Positions 1 to 9,294 are shown, counted from the first letter of the stretch. The stretch: DNA of 64,000 bases from JACNLC01 sp964607375 (GCA_964607375.1 CAZSJY010000001.1:3267-67266); one strand, 5' to 3'. Notes: generated by a model from the sequence alone, not told the origin. Numbers and translations are program-made.

Positions 1-3
1 TAT

Positions 4-85
4 GCCACAATGGTGGAATTGGTAGACACGCTGGTCTTAGGAACCAGTGCTTCGCGGCGTGGGGGTTCGAGCCCCTCTTGTGGCA
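4..85 (+). tRNA. tRNA-Leu (anticodon UAG)
   Basis: The seven-base acceptor stem GCCACAA (4-10) pairs perfectly with TTGTGGC (78-84), followed by discriminator A85. The anticodon stem CTGGT/ACCAG encloses the seven-base loop CTTAGGA, which gives anticodon UAG and so decodes CUN leucine codons. A long variable arm (class II tRNA, as expected for leucine) precedes a T-arm with the TTCGA loop. The 3' CCA is not encoded; the genome reads ACAA there. Confidence 0.97.
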
Positions 86-121
86 CAAAGCATAAGGGCA
101 ATAATGCAGAAAGGATAACTT

Positions 122-334
122 ATGGCTGATAAAGAAAAAGGAACCGTTAAGTGGTTCAATGAAAAGAAAGGATTTGGATTTCTAACAAGAGAAGATGGAA
201 CTGATATTTTTGTCCATTTTTCAGATATTCAATCAGATGGATTTAAATCTCTTCAAGACGGTCAAGCAGTAGAATTTTCCGTTGTTGATGGAGAAAAGGG
301 GTTACAAGCAAAAGAAGTAGTAATACAAGAATAA
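122..334 (+). CDS. csp: Cold-shock domain protein (CspA family)
   Basis: This is a 70-residue single-domain protein that binds single-stranded nucleic acid and typically acts as an RNA chaperone. The OB fold is recognisable from RNP1 (KGFGFL, residues 16-21) and RNP2 (IFVHF, residues 29-33), with the surface aromatic W11. The length is normal for the family. A purine-rich AAAGGA lies about 6 bases before the ATG. It sits 36 bases after the tRNA-Leu and is closed by a strong palindromic terminator. Whether it is cold-induced or constitutive cannot be told from the sequence. Confidence 0.95.
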   Translation: MADKEKGTVKWFNEKKGFGFLTREDGTDIFVHFSDIQSDGFKSLQDGQAVEFSVVDGEKGLQAKEVVIQE

Positions 335-364
335 TTCTAATAATATTATAATCTATCGATACAA

Positions 365-394
365 AAAAGGGGATAACATATGTTATCCCCTTTT
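365..394. terminator. Bidirectional intrinsic terminator
   Basis: A perfect 30-base palindrome has AAAAGGGG at one end and CCCCTTTT at the other, so it forms a GC-rich hairpin with a T-run on either strand. It lies between the convergent cold-shock gene and the minus-strand protease gene and can terminate both transcripts. Confidence 0.88.
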
Positions 395-412
395 CTTTTC
401 TCCCACTATATC

Positions 413-3400
413 CTATTTAAGCAGTAGCAATTTGCTGGTTTCGGATTTATTGTTTACCTCAAGTTTTAGTAAGTAAAAACCAGAAGCTTGGTTTCTTGCA
501 TCCCAAACAACAGAATGATTTCCGATACTAGTCTGACCACTTAACATTGTTTTTATTAACTGTCCACTGATATTGTAAATACTTAGGTTTATATCGCTTT
601 CGGCTAATAACTCAAAAACTATGGTTGTGGTTGGGTTGAATGGATTAGGGTAATTTCCTATTAATCTGAAATTATTCGTAATCACCTCATTTCCAATTCT
701 TAACAATTTTGGTTCAAAATCGTTACCTCGGTTTCCATTCACTTCAAACTTTAGAGACTCTGAAAGTAGATATTCTTTCCCTGAAATTGAGTTAAAATAT
801 CTGTAATTCAGTTCCTCCTCTGCCTCTCCATATACCATCAAATTGAATGTAAGCTGATTTGTTACAGGGAAGATTGTTGCTTGTACTACTCCCCTACATT
901 CGTCTTCCATAAACACTGCAAGCACATCAGTGGCAGAAATATTGTTTACTGTTGCTGTTACTGTCATATTGTGCTCATAAAGATGAGGATTAACAGACCA
1001 CAACAAGTCTGATGATTGGGGTGGTTTATCTTTGAATAATTCAGGTACTCCGTAAACTAATGTTGATTCTGAAATCATGTCTAACATATATCCATCACCA
1101 GGGTACATTAAATCCAATCCATACCATCCAAACCCTTCATAATAAGTTGCAAATCCGGTTTGATTTTTTATCATCTCTGCATTGGCACCAATACTTGCCA
1201 ATGCAGAATTTAGATTATTAGCCTGTTGAGGTAGATATCCAATCCAGTTCCAACCACCAACTAGTTCAATATGTGTGTTAAGGTAATCAACAGGTGATCC
1301 TTCAAAATCTAAAGAACCATCTAAAATCATTTGAATCATATACATACTTTTAGTATCAATTAAATCCAATCCATACCATCCAAACCCTTCATAATAAGTT
1401 GCAAATCCGGTTTGATTTTTTATCATCTCTGCATTGGCACCAAGGGTTGCAAGAACTGTATTTAAACTCATATCATCACCACTAACATTAACTGAGAACC
1501 AATTCCAACCAGTAGAAAATGATAATGAAATTTGTACCGATGATGTAGTAGAAAACTCCATCGGATTCATATCATCACCGATAATATCATTTGCTACAAA
1601 AGCAATACTCTGGTTGATGTTGCCATAAACAATATCTTCAGAATAATCATATATCTTGAAAGTTACAGTTTCTCCTGATGATTGGTTGCTGTAAATCATC
1701 ATATTTACTGTATAACGACCAGTTACAGGGAAATAACTTGGGTTTGCAACCCCCCTGCATTCAGCTCCAACAAATGCTCCAAGTAAATCATTTTCATCAA
1801 AAGACTCTTCGCCTTCAATAAACAATAAACCTGCAAGAGTTAAATTAAACTCATATTGTGGGATATCTACTGACCAACTAGGATAATTTGGATTCAAAAT
1901 TGCGTGCACTTCTATCGGCTCCATATCGTTTCCAATAATATCATTAGCTGTAAAATCAATTGTCTCTACAACATTTGAATAAACAAAATCATCAGAATAG
2001 TCATACGCTTTAAATGTCATAGTTTCACCAGAGCTTAAATTGCTGTAAGCCATTAAGTTGACTGTGTAATGTTCAGTTACAGGGAAATAACTTGGGCTTG
2101 CAATTCCTCTACATTCATCCCCAACAAATGCTCCAAGTAAATCATTTTCATCAAAAGACTCTTCGCCTTGTATAAACAACAATCCAGCGAAAGTTAAATT
2201 AAACTCATATTGTGGAACATCTACAGACCAATTAGGATAATTTGGAGGTTCTATATTTTCTTCAACAATAAGTGTAACAGAAACAGAAATAATTGATCCC
2301 GTATTGTGATTGATATCTATATTTGAAGAGTATGTTCCTTCGGTTAATCCGTCTGAATCAAAAGTTATAGAAATATTATCTGTTTCCCCGACATTGCACG
2401 ATCCTGAAGCTGGACTAACCGACAACCAATCACTTCCAACTACAGATAAGCTATATGTCAAAGTTGAGCCGGGGTCCCCAGAATTTGTGATCTGCAATGT
2501 TTGCTCAGCAGTTTCATTAGTAGATAACGACTGTAAAAAAGAATTCGGATTAATAGAAATACTTGCAACCGGCAACAATGTTAAACTAAAATAACTATTA
2601 CTGTAATCATAAATAGAGGAATTGCCGGCATCAAGGATCTTAATTCTATAATTGTCTGTTTCACCATATTCAGATGGTATAGACCAAGGATAGCTACCAT
2701 CATTTGTAGTATTACTGGCAATTGTTGCATAATAACTTGTTCCTTGATAAAGTTGTATTGTTACACCACCGCCAATATTAACACTTGTCCAACTGATATT
2801 GTGTGATGATCCAATTTCCCAACTTTCACCCCCATTCGGAGCAGTAACAGTTATTGAAGGTGGTGCTGATAGTGTGAAATCACTATTGCTGTAATCATAA
2901 GTAGCTGAATTAGCTGTATCTGATATTTTTATTTTGTAATAACTTGATAAGTCATAACTATCAGAAATGGTCCAAGAATAACTTCCATCATTAGGTGTGC
3001 TTGTGGTTATTGTTGCATAAAAACTACTGTTTTTGTATAGTTGGATGTTTACATAACTACCTGTATTATAGCTTGTCCAAGTGATTGGGTGGGTAGCTCC
3101 TACTTCCCAGTCTTCGCCTCCATTTGGATCTGTTATAGTAATAACGGGTTCTACAGCTCCATCATAAGTACCATCTAATGTTGTAGCGCCACTATTAGTT
3201 GGATCTAACCAATCTCTTAGACGATAAGACGAGCTACTTCCATCCCAGCCATATGAAAATTTACCATACAAATCGTAAGTACTCGGATCTTCACAGGGTA
3301 AATCTGGGCCACCTGATAATTGCCCAACAACCCGCCCAGCATTATTAAATACCGGAGACCCTGAAGAACCACCTGCTGTTCCTCCATTGTCCCAAATTAC

Positions 3401-4477
3401 TTTCCAATGTGTGCCATAATTATCCCATCCAGCATTTGTTGCATAATCATTATCAAAGTTGATTTTTTTAGGGTCACCCCCAGGATGATGAACACCGCAA
3501 GATATTTGAGGAGTTGTACCTGAATTGTCCCATCCTGCATAAAACACCCCCCAAGATTCAGGGATATTGTCGTTTATTTTGAGCAAGGCAAAGTCTGGAC
3601 TCATCCCGTAGGATCTTGCCTTTGTGGATGAGCTATAGGCATAAGAGCCATAACTGGCAGCAGTTCCACTACAAGATGTTGTTTCATAGTTAAAATAAAA
3701 CCTAAATGTACTAGGATTTTCTCCATCTACACAATGATCCGCTGTTAGGAAATAAGGTGTAAGATCTTGCGATGTGTTGTTAACCATTGATCCACTACAA
3801 ATGTATGCACCCATATCTAACCAAGCAGCCGCATTAACCTGATCTTCGTAAGGGTCTGCATCAGAACAAACAACATTTATACCACAAGCTCTATCCCGAT
3901 CCGAATTACTAAAATTCATAATGTCCCGGTAATCGTGAATAATTTCTGATATAGTAATTGATGCTTTTTTAGATGAATTTGCTGGTTCGTAATATTCAAG
4001 AATGATAGTATCACCTGAAACTAACGGAGTTGCAAAAATTCCATCAGAAGGATTATTTAATTCGGTATAAGCACCAAACACCATCTCATAATTTTTATTA
4101 TAAACAAACAGAGAACTTCCGGTTAGTAAATAAAAGTCTTCATATTCCAATGAAATTGCATAAGCTCCTTCGCTTATAATTGTTAATCTCCATAGCTTGT
4201 CACCATTTTTTAGTGTTTCCCAAGTTCCACTATTGTTCATCGAATAATCAGCAAGGAACTTGTTTCCGTATCGAAACGGTGTTCCCATTGGCCGTTCTTC
4301 ATCTTCAGTAAGCAACTTTTCGTGATCTATTGTTGGCATCATTACCGATTGAATATCCTCACGAACTTCAAACTTCGAACTATATGGTTTACCTCCTTGG
4401 TTTGTTTGACCAAACCCGATGGAGCTTATCACAAAGAACAATATTAGTGTCATTATTAATCTTGGTTCAGTTTTCAT
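413..4477 (-). CDS. Secreted multidomain trypsin-like serine protease with type IX sorting tail
   Basis: This 1354-residue exported protein starts with a signal peptide (about 1-23). A chymotrypsin/lysyl-endopeptidase-like domain (about 195-430) carries the triad His248 (TADHC), Asp295 (DFALLKI) and Ser372 (GSSGSP). Two Ig-like 'ITDPNGGE-W' repeats follow (446-536, 541-632), then a BACON/ASH-like module (about 640-737). Two near-identical 'WSVD-PQYEFNLT' modules (749-860, 867-975) have a diverged third copy at 1159-1256. A pair of 'GWNW' modules (about 988-1145) shares an exact internal repeat. A 'NYPNPFNP' sorting domain (1270-1354) ends the protein. It probably cleaves extracellular protein, and the beta modules probably bind a surface or substrate. 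The triad is complete, so activity is likely; specificity is not determinable. Confidence 0.88.
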   Translation of the reverse strand: MKTEPRLIMTLILFFVISSIGFGQTNQGGKPYSSKFEVREDIQSVMMPTIDHEKLLTEDEERPMGTPFRYGNKFLADYSMNNSGTWETLKNGDKLWRLTIISEGAYAISLEYEDFYLLTGSSLFVYNKNYEMVFGAYTELNNPSDGIFATPLVSGDTIILEYYEPANSSKKASITISEIIHDYRDIMNFSNSDRDRACGINVVCSDADPYEDQVNAAAWLDMGAYICSGSMVNNTSQDLTPYFLTADHCVDGENPSTFRFYFNYETTSCSGTAASYGSYAYSSSTKARSYGMSPDFALLKINDNIPESWGVFYAGWDNSGTTPQISCGVHHPGGDPKKINFDNDYATNAGWDNYGTHWKVIWDNGGTAGGSSGSPVFNNAGRVVGQLSGGPDLPCEDPSTYDLYGKFSYGWDGSSSSYRLRDWLDPTNSGATTLDGTYDGAVEPVITITDPNGGEDWEVGATHPITWTSYNTGSYVNIQLYKNSSFYATITTSTPNDGSYSWTISDSYDLSSYYKIKISDTANSATYDYSNSDFTLSAPPSITVTAPNGGESWEIGSSHNISWTSVNIGGGVTIQLYQGTSYYATIASNTTNDGSYPWSIPSEYGETDNYRIKILDAGNSSIYDYSNSYFSLTLLPVASISINPNSFLQSLSTNETAEQTLQITNSGDPGSTLTYSLSVVGSDWLSVSPASGSCNVGETDNISITFDSDGLTEGTYSSNIDINHNTGSIISVSVTLIVEENIEPPNYPNWSVDVPQYEFNLTFAGLLFIQGEESFDENDLLGAFVGDECRGIASPSYFPVTEHYTVNLMAYSNLSSGETMTFKAYDYSDDFVYSNVVETIDFTANDIIGNDMEPIEVHAILNPNYPSWSVDIPQYEFNLTLAGLLFIEGEESFDENDLLGAFVGAECRGVANPSYFPVTGRYTVNMMIYSNQSSGETVTFKIYDYSEDIVYGNINQSIAFVANDIIGDDMNPMEFSTTSSVQISLSFSTGWNWFSVNVSGDDMSLNTVLATLGANAEMIKNQTGFATYYEGFGWYGLDLIDTKSMYMIQMILDGSLDFEGSPVDYLNTHIELVGGWNWIGYLPQQANNLNSALASIGANAEMIKNQTGFATYYEGFGWYGLDLMYPGDGYMLDMISESTLVYGVPELFKDKPPQSSDLLWSVNPHLYEHNMTVTATVNNISATDVLAVFMEDECRGVVQATIFPVTNQLTFNLMVYGEAEEELNYRYFNSISGKEYLLSESLKFEVNGNRGNDFEPKLLRIGNEVITNNFRLIGNYPNPFNPTTTIVFELLAESDINLSIYNISGQLIKTMLSGQTSIGNHSVVWDARNQASGFYLLKLEVNNKSETSKLLLLK
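1107..1191. repeat. 85-bp exact direct repeat, copy 1
   Basis: This segment is identical over 85 bases to 1359-1443 and lies 252 bases (84 codons, in frame) away. It encodes the 'NAEMIKNQTGF...GWYGLDL' part of the second GWNW module of the secreted protease. The surrounding modules are clearly diverged, so the identity points to recent duplication or gene conversion. Confidence 0.95.
1359..1443. repeat. 85-bp exact direct repeat, copy 2
   Basis: This is the second copy of the repeat at 1107-1191, identical base for base. It encodes the same peptide in the first GWNW module of the secreted protease. Identity stops abruptly at both ends. Confidence 0.95.
1767..1815. repeat. 49-bp exact direct repeat, copy 1
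   Basis: This is identical to 2121-2169, 354 bases (118 codons) away, in the same protease gene. It encodes the 'ESFDENDLLGAFVG' region of the second 'WSVD' module. Flanking sequence is similar but not identical. Confidence 0.93.
2121..2169. repeat. 49-bp exact direct repeat, copy 2
   Basis: This is the second copy of the repeat at 1767-1815, located in the first 'WSVD' module of the secreted protease. Confidence 0.93.
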
Positions 4478-4769
4478 TATTTACCTTCTCTTTCTTTTTC
4501 AATTAAAATTTATGGTTCTAAATTACCTATACTAATTCTATAACTTTGTAACATAAATCACAAGTATTGAAATATATTGTTACAATTGGAAGTATTTCTG
4601 TTATTTCCTTTGAATAAACAACAAGTTCATTATTTGTTACTTCATAAAATATTTGTTGTCATTTAAGATATTAATATCTTAATTTAGCATTCAGTAATTG
4701 ATTGTAACTTGGTGATTATATTACCATTTCACTATGTAATTTTATAAACTAAAATCAAAAAGGACTTTT
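4478..4769. other. Divergent intergenic region, protease / Rrf2 regulator
   Basis: This 292-base, very AT-rich gap lies between the divergently transcribed protease and Rrf2-family genes, so promoters for both should lie here. I see no open reading frame or RNA gene. The only notable structure is a 20-base perfect palindrome at 4663-4682. I could not place -35/-10 boxes with confidence. Confidence 0.6.
4663..4682. promoter_or_regulatory. Candidate operator palindrome upstream of the Rrf2 gene
   Basis: TTAAGATATTAATATCTTAA is a perfect 20-bp palindrome ending 87 bases before the Rrf2-family start codon. Its arms begin AAGAT and end ATCTT, as do known NsrR-type (Rrf2 family) operators. There is no T-run suited to a terminator and no gene end nearby. 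Binding by the adjacent regulator is inference. Confidence 0.45.
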
Positions 4770-5213
4770 ATGATATATTCAAAATCTGCCGAATATGCAA
4801 TTCAAGCGATGATTTATCTTGCAGAACACCATGCCGAACCTAAAACTATGGTTAGTAAAATATCAGCTGAATACGACATCCCTGTGCATTTTTTATCAAA
4901 ATTAGTACAGACCCTTGCCAAACATCATCTTATTAAGTCTTTCAGAGGAAGAAATGGTGGTATTAGATTAAATAAACCTGCTCGGGATGTTCGTGTGATA
5001 GATATTGTATATGCAATTGATGGTCCTCCCCCAGAAACTGAGATGTGTGTTATTGGGTTGGATGAATGTACAGATAATGTTGCGTGCCCTCTTCATAATA
5101 ACTGGAAAATTATTAAAGAAAATATCAGAGTATTACTTGGACACGAAAACCTTGAACACCTTGCAGAAGAAATCATAAAAAAACGCGAAGAACTTCGCGC
5201 AGAGAGCCTTTAA
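4770..5213 (+). CDS. Rrf2-family iron-sulfur transcriptional regulator
   Basis: This 147-residue regulator has an N-terminal winged helix-turn-helix (about 1-70, opening 'YSKSAEYAIQAMIYLA' as in IscR/NsrR). Three cysteines, C93, C100 and C106, lie where family members bind a [2Fe-2S] or [4Fe-4S] cluster. Such proteins sense nitric oxide, oxidants or cluster status and release DNA when the cluster is damaged. The next gene encodes a hemerythrin-like protein 22 bases downstream, which favours NO or oxygen sensing (NsrR-like) over cluster biogenesis control (IscR-like); no isc or suf genes are present. A ribosome site, AAGGA, precedes the ATG. An upstream palindrome may be its operator. Confidence 0.88.
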   Translation: MIYSKSAEYAIQAMIYLAEHHAEPKTMVSKISAEYDIPVHFLSKLVQTLAKHHLIKSFRGRNGGIRLNKPARDVRVIDIVYAIDGPPPETEMCVIGLDECTDNVACPLHNNWKIIKENIRVLLGHENLEHLAEEIIKKREELRAESL

Positions 5214-5235
5214 ATTGTTTAAGTAAATACTTAAT

Positions 5236-5835
5236 ATGAGCAACATCCACGCAAAAAAGCATAATACAGAACCTAATTACGATTGTGATATCTGTAGTAA
5301 CTATTTGAATCAACTTCCTGATGAACACATTATCCATATTTTCTATAGTGAACACGAAATTATATTGCAATATTTGTCTGATCTAAACCAAGTACGACAG
5401 AAAATTGATAGACTTAATACACCACTTGATCATCCCGAATTATTTGTACAATTAATAACACTTGCTGAACAATTATTGGAGGTTGATAAACACCACCTTC
5501 GAGAAGAAACAATATTATTCCCTGAACTTAAAAAAAGAAATATCAACCAATATCATCATGTGTTGCAGTCGGAACATTTCTTTCTAAAAGATTATAAAAA
5601 GAGTTTTCTTGCATTTGTAAAAAACCTCGAAGCATCTGATTTTATATCGTATAAAACTCAAATGAACTATATGGCTAATGGAATTATCGGTTTGCTTAGG
5701 GAGCATATTTACAAAGAAAATCAATTTGTCTTTCCTATGGCATTAGAAGTTATCAAAACAAAAGGTGAATGGAAGGCACTTAAAGAAAAAAGCGATATTA
5801 TAGGATATTCATTCTATATTCCTAATGTTACTTGA
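5236..5835 (+). CDS. Hemerythrin-domain protein
   Basis: This 199-residue, mostly helical protein carries the His/Glu pattern of hemerythrin HHE domains: 'FYSEHE' near 36-42, 'DKHHLREETILFPEL' near 85-98, and 'LREHIYKENQFVFPMAL' in the C-terminal third. These ligands hold a di-iron centre. An N-terminal C-x2-C (DCDIC) is extra. The C-terminus ('IIGYSFYIPNV') matches the end of the hemerythrin part of the DUF438 protein at 36805-38043, so the two are paralogs. It is probably co-transcribed with the Rrf2 regulator and may take part in NO or oxygen handling or iron-centre repair (as in RIC/YtfE); that role is inferred. Confidence 0.8.
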   Translation: MSNIHAKKHNTEPNYDCDICSNYLNQLPDEHIIHIFYSEHEIILQYLSDLNQVRQKIDRLNTPLDHPELFVQLITLAEQLLEVDKHHLREETILFPELKKRNINQYHHVLQSEHFFLKDYKKSFLAFVKNLEASDFISYKTQMNYMANGIIGLLREHIYKENQFVFPMALEVIKTKGEWKALKEKSDIIGYSFYIPNVT

Positions 5836-5858
5836 TTATAACAATTCTTTTTTGCTTG

Positions 5859-6464
5859 ATGAATGATCCATTTAAACTAAAAAATCAAGAAATCACGAAT
5901 TCTGCTGTTATTGAAGCATTCGAAAAAACTTCTAGAAAATTGTTTATCCCAAAACAGTTACAGAAATTTGCTGAGGTTGATGAGCCACTCCCAATCGGCA
6001 AGGGACAAACCATAAGTCAGCCCAGTTTGGTTGCTTTTATGACTCAGCTTTTAGATGTGGGTAAACACCACGCCGTTCTCGAGATTGGTACAGGTTCGGG
6101 ATTTCAGACCGCTATTTTGTCTCGCTTAGCAAAAGAAATCGTTTCGGTTGAAATAATACCAACTCTTTTAAAGGGTGCAAAAAGGCTTTTATCCAAATTG
6201 GGTTACAAAAATATTTCTTATTATCTGGCAGATGATTTAAACTATCAATCTTTGAAATTTGATAGGATTATGGTTACGGCGGCATCCAAAGAAATCCCAA
6301 AGAAGTTAATTGGGCAGCTAAATACTCCCGGAAAAATGGTGGTTCCTGTTGGAGAAGAGCATCAAATTCAAACTCTAATGTTAATTGAAAAAGATGAAGG
6401 CGGAAAAATCAAAGAACACTCATCTATTCCAGTTAGGTTTGTTCCTCTGAAATCTGTTGAATAA
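5859..6464 (+). CDS. pcm: Protein-L-isoaspartate O-methyltransferase
   Basis: This SAM-dependent enzyme methylates isoaspartyl residues in aged proteins so that they can be repaired. The 201-residue product has the family pattern: an N-terminal helix region, 'PIGKGQTISQP' around residues 46-55, and the SAM-binding motif I 'VLEIGTGSGFQTA' (about 73-84). I chose the ATG at 5859. A TTG nine codons upstream (5832) overlaps the hemerythrin stop and would add a hydrophobic leader not seen in the family. It follows the hemerythrin gene closely and ends 10 bases from a convergent gene. Confidence 0.92.
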   Translation: MNDPFKLKNQEITNSAVIEAFEKTSRKLFIPKQLQKFAEVDEPLPIGKGQTISQPSLVAFMTQLLDVGKHHAVLEIGTGSGFQTAILSRLAKEIVSVEIIPTLLKGAKRLLSKLGYKNISYYLADDLNYQSLKFDRIMVTAASKEIPKKLIGQLNTPGKMVVPVGEEHQIQTLMLIEKDEGGKIKEHSSIPVRFVPLKSVE

Positions 6465-6474
6465 AATTATTTGT

Positions 6475-7950
6475 TTAGTAATCAAATTCACTGCCCCCAA
6501 TAAACTCGCGCAGAATGGAAGTTCCTGGGACTATATCTCCCTTTAGTGGTTCAAAAAATGCAAGTAGGGTTAACAATCTATCAACATCATCTTGAGTGGA
6601 ATTATCAAAAGAAACTTCCTCTAATAATTTTGAAGTATAGGTAGACAATACTGGTAATTCATAAGCTAATGCTGAGTTGAAAAATAAATCTGCTTCTCCC
6701 TGAAATGGGAAAATATTCTTTTCTTCACCGAGTCGTACAGAATTCCATCTTTGTAGTGTTTCTGTAGGAGAATACCCCCTAAATTGAACATCTCGAACTA
6801 ATCGACGAAGCAGCCGATTGTCTGATGTAGATACCCGGTGGTCCGCATCAATGTTTAGTTGAGTTATAGCACTTACATAAATTCGTTGAACATTTCCGTC
6901 ATCTATCAATGATGTAAGTTTTGGATTGAGACCGTGAATCCCTTCTAAAATTATAAAATCATTATCTTCAAGTTTTACAAACTCCTCAAAATCAAAACTT
7001 TTTCCCTGGTTAAAATCGAATTTTCTAATTGGGATTTCATCCCCATTTAACATTCTATTTATTCGTTCGCATAACAGATTTCTATCGAGCACATCAAATG
7101 CTTCGTAGTTTTGGAAACCATTCTCGTCAAACGGAATTTCACCACGACCAACAAAATAATCATCCATTGATAATTGATGCGTATTGAATCCATTAACTTT
7201 TATATGAATAGATAATCGTTTTGCAAATGTGGTTTTTCCTGACGATGTCGGTCCTGCTATATAAATTACTCTTTTTTTAGGGAATTCTTCTACCAAAGCG
7301 TCGGCTATTTGACTGATTTTCTTTTCGTGGAGTCCCTCTGATATCCATACTAATTCTTTAATACCATTTTTATGAATATGTTCGTTTAAGTGTGGTATGC
7401 TTTCAACACCTATAATCGTTCCCCATTGTTCATACTCTTCGATTATCGAAAATAATCTTTGACAATCCTGAAATGGTGGAATACTATTTGGGTGAGTGAT
7501 AGTTGGAAACCTTAGCAACAGTCCGTTATTGTATTTTTGAATTTCGAATTTCAATAATTTTTTATCTGTTTCCATTGGTTGAATTCTATAATCGATATGT
7601 TGGCCAAATCTAACTGCAGGGACGGGGTTTACATTCCATTTTCTTAGGTTTATCGGTTTATTTTTGAGATGTTCTTTTTCAAAAATTGCTATTAGCTTTG
7701 ATAATGGTGCTGTAGTCAGTTCAATCTCTTTTTCGTTTTTTAGCCATTTGTCTATTTTTGCAGATAGTTTATCTATTTCATTTTGAGAAATAGGTTCCCA
7801 GTTTTCACGATGACAAAACAAGCCATCAGCAAATGAATGTTCAATTATTAATGAATGTGTATCAAAAAGTTCACGGTGAGCTGATGAAAGTAGAAATGCC
7901 AAAGTTGACTGCCTTGATGATAATTGTAGTAAATTAATTGGTTTTTTCAT
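6475..7950 (-). CDS. Nucleoside (uridine-type) kinase with N-terminal ThrRS-like region
   Basis: This is a 491-residue P-loop kinase. The C-terminal half is a phosphoribulokinase/uridine kinase domain with Walker A GPTSSGKT (233-240), a following 'LSMDDYF' aspartate-rich motif, and 'FIILEGIHGLNP' further on. The N-terminal half ('HSLIIEHSFADGLF' near 32-45) resembles the second additional domain of threonyl-tRNA synthetase, a known arrangement in bacterial 'nucleoside kinase' proteins of about 500-550 residues. It likely phosphorylates a nucleoside with ATP or GTP; the substrate is not certain. It is convergent with pcm and has no operon partner. Confidence 0.85.
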   Translation of the reverse strand: MKKPINLLQLSSRQSTLAFLLSSAHRELFDTHSLIIEHSFADGLFCHRENWEPISQNEIDKLSAKIDKWLKNEKEIELTTAPLSKLIAIFEKEHLKNKPINLRKWNVNPVPAVRFGQHIDYRIQPMETDKKLLKFEIQKYNNGLLLRFPTITHPNSIPPFQDCQRLFSIIEEYEQWGTIIGVESIPHLNEHIHKNGIKELVWISEGLHEKKISQIADALVEEFPKKRVIYIAGPTSSGKTTFAKRLSIHIKVNGFNTHQLSMDDYFVGRGEIPFDENGFQNYEAFDVLDRNLLCERINRMLNGDEIPIRKFDFNQGKSFDFEEFVKLEDNDFIILEGIHGLNPKLTSLIDDGNVQRIYVSAITQLNIDADHRVSTSDNRLLRRLVRDVQFRGYSPTETLQRWNSVRLGEEKNIFPFQGEADLFFNSALAYELPVLSTYTSKLLEEVSFDNSTQDDVDRLLTLLAFFEPLKGDIVPGTSILREFIGGSEFDY

Positions 7951-8030
7951 TGTTCAAATGTATGCTTTTTTTTGTAACTTAACACAACAACTTTAACATC
8001 AATACAAGATTGCTCAGAAACTAATTAAAA

Positions 8031-9266
8031 ATGAATTTTAGAAGATATAACACCAAAAAAGATAAAGAAAAAGCATTTCGCATTTGGAACGAATGTGGTT
8101 GGCTAGATGATAATAATAAAGACAAGAAGGGATTTGATGCATTTATGAATTCAGTAGTTAGTCGTGTTGCTGAAATCAACAGCTCTCCTGAGTGTTTAGT
8201 TACAAGTACCGATTGTAATCTACAATATCAAAATGAAATTCTACCACTTTCTTGTGTGACTAGTGTTTGTACAAGCAGAATTGCACGTAAACAAGGCATT
8301 GCACTTCAGCTTACTGCACAGGTTATAGCTGAAGACACAGAAAATGGAGCGGACATTTCTACTCTTGGAATGTTTGAACAGGGGTTTTATAATAAACTTG
8401 GCTACGGCACAGGAAGTTATGAACACATTATTTCGTTCGATCCAACCCAACTCAAGGTTAGTGTACCACCAAATATTCCAACTCGTTTGTCTTCAGATGA
8501 TTGGAAGAAGATACACAAATCTCGTATTTACAGGTTAAGTAAACATGGATATGTAAGTCCAATATCTTCTGGAATTACTAAAGCTGAGACGCTGTGGTCC
8601 CCAAATGGTTTTGGATTAGGATATTTTGATGAAGAAGAGATTCTCACACATCATATTTGGGTTTCAGTAGATAAAAACATTGAAAGTGGACCTTATCGAA
8701 TTGCTTGGATGTCTTATCAAAATTCTACACAATTTTTAGAATTAATGGCTTTAGTTAAAAGTTTGGGTGACCAAATTCGATTGGTTTCAATGCATGAACC
8801 AGCAGGAGTACAAATGCAGGATTTATTAGATAAACCATTCAAAAATCGAATGATTACTAGAAAGTCTGATTTCGAACATGGAATGAAAGCAGTCGCTTAT
8901 TGGCAAATGAGAATTTGTAATTTAGAAAACTGCTTGATTAACACTCATCTTAATTGTCCTGAATTTCAATTTAACTTAAAAATAACAGATCCTATAGAAA
9001 AGTTTTTACCTCAAACTTCAAAATGGAGAGGGATTGGTGGAGACTACATTGTAACTTTAGGAGATAATTCGCTTAGCGAAAATAGTCATAACTCTTCATT
9101 GCCAACTTTAACATCAACAGTGAATGCATTTACTCGTTTATGGCTGGGAGTGACTCCGGCATCTGGGCTAATTGTAACAGATAGCTTTGAAGCACCAATT
9201 GAGCTGATCGAGAAATTGGACGATGCCTTCAGACTTCCACATCCAACACCCGACTGGGATTATTAG
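8031..9266 (+). CDS. GNAT-family N-acetyltransferase (Eis-like)
   Basis: The first ~150 residues of this 411-residue protein form a GNAT fold: 'LSCVTSVCTSRIARKQGIALQLT' is the acetyl-CoA-binding strand-loop-helix and 'FYNKLGYGTGSYEH' the C-terminal GNAT motif. The length and the large remainder (a second degenerate GNAT plus a sterol-carrier-like end) match the Eis/'GNAT-SCP2' group, which acetylates amines on small molecules or proteins. The canonical R/Q-x2-G-x-G/A loop reads R-K-Q-G-I-A here. The substrate is unknown. It stands alone, divergent from the nucleoside kinase. Confidence 0.75.
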   Translation: MNFRRYNTKKDKEKAFRIWNECGWLDDNNKDKKGFDAFMNSVVSRVAEINSSPECLVTSTDCNLQYQNEILPLSCVTSVCTSRIARKQGIALQLTAQVIAEDTENGADISTLGMFEQGFYNKLGYGTGSYEHIISFDPTQLKVSVPPNIPTRLSSDDWKKIHKSRIYRLSKHGYVSPISSGITKAETLWSPNGFGLGYFDEEEILTHHIWVSVDKNIESGPYRIAWMSYQNSTQFLELMALVKSLGDQIRLVSMHEPAGVQMQDLLDKPFKNRMITRKSDFEHGMKAVAYWQMRICNLENCLINTHLNCPEFQFNLKITDPIEKFLPQTSKWRGIGGDYIVTLGDNSLSENSHNSSLPTLTSTVNAFTRLWLGVTPASGLIVTDSFEAPIELIEKLDDAFRLPHPTPDWDY

Positions 9267-9294
9267 TTCGAAAAGATATAATTCAGATAGAAAA

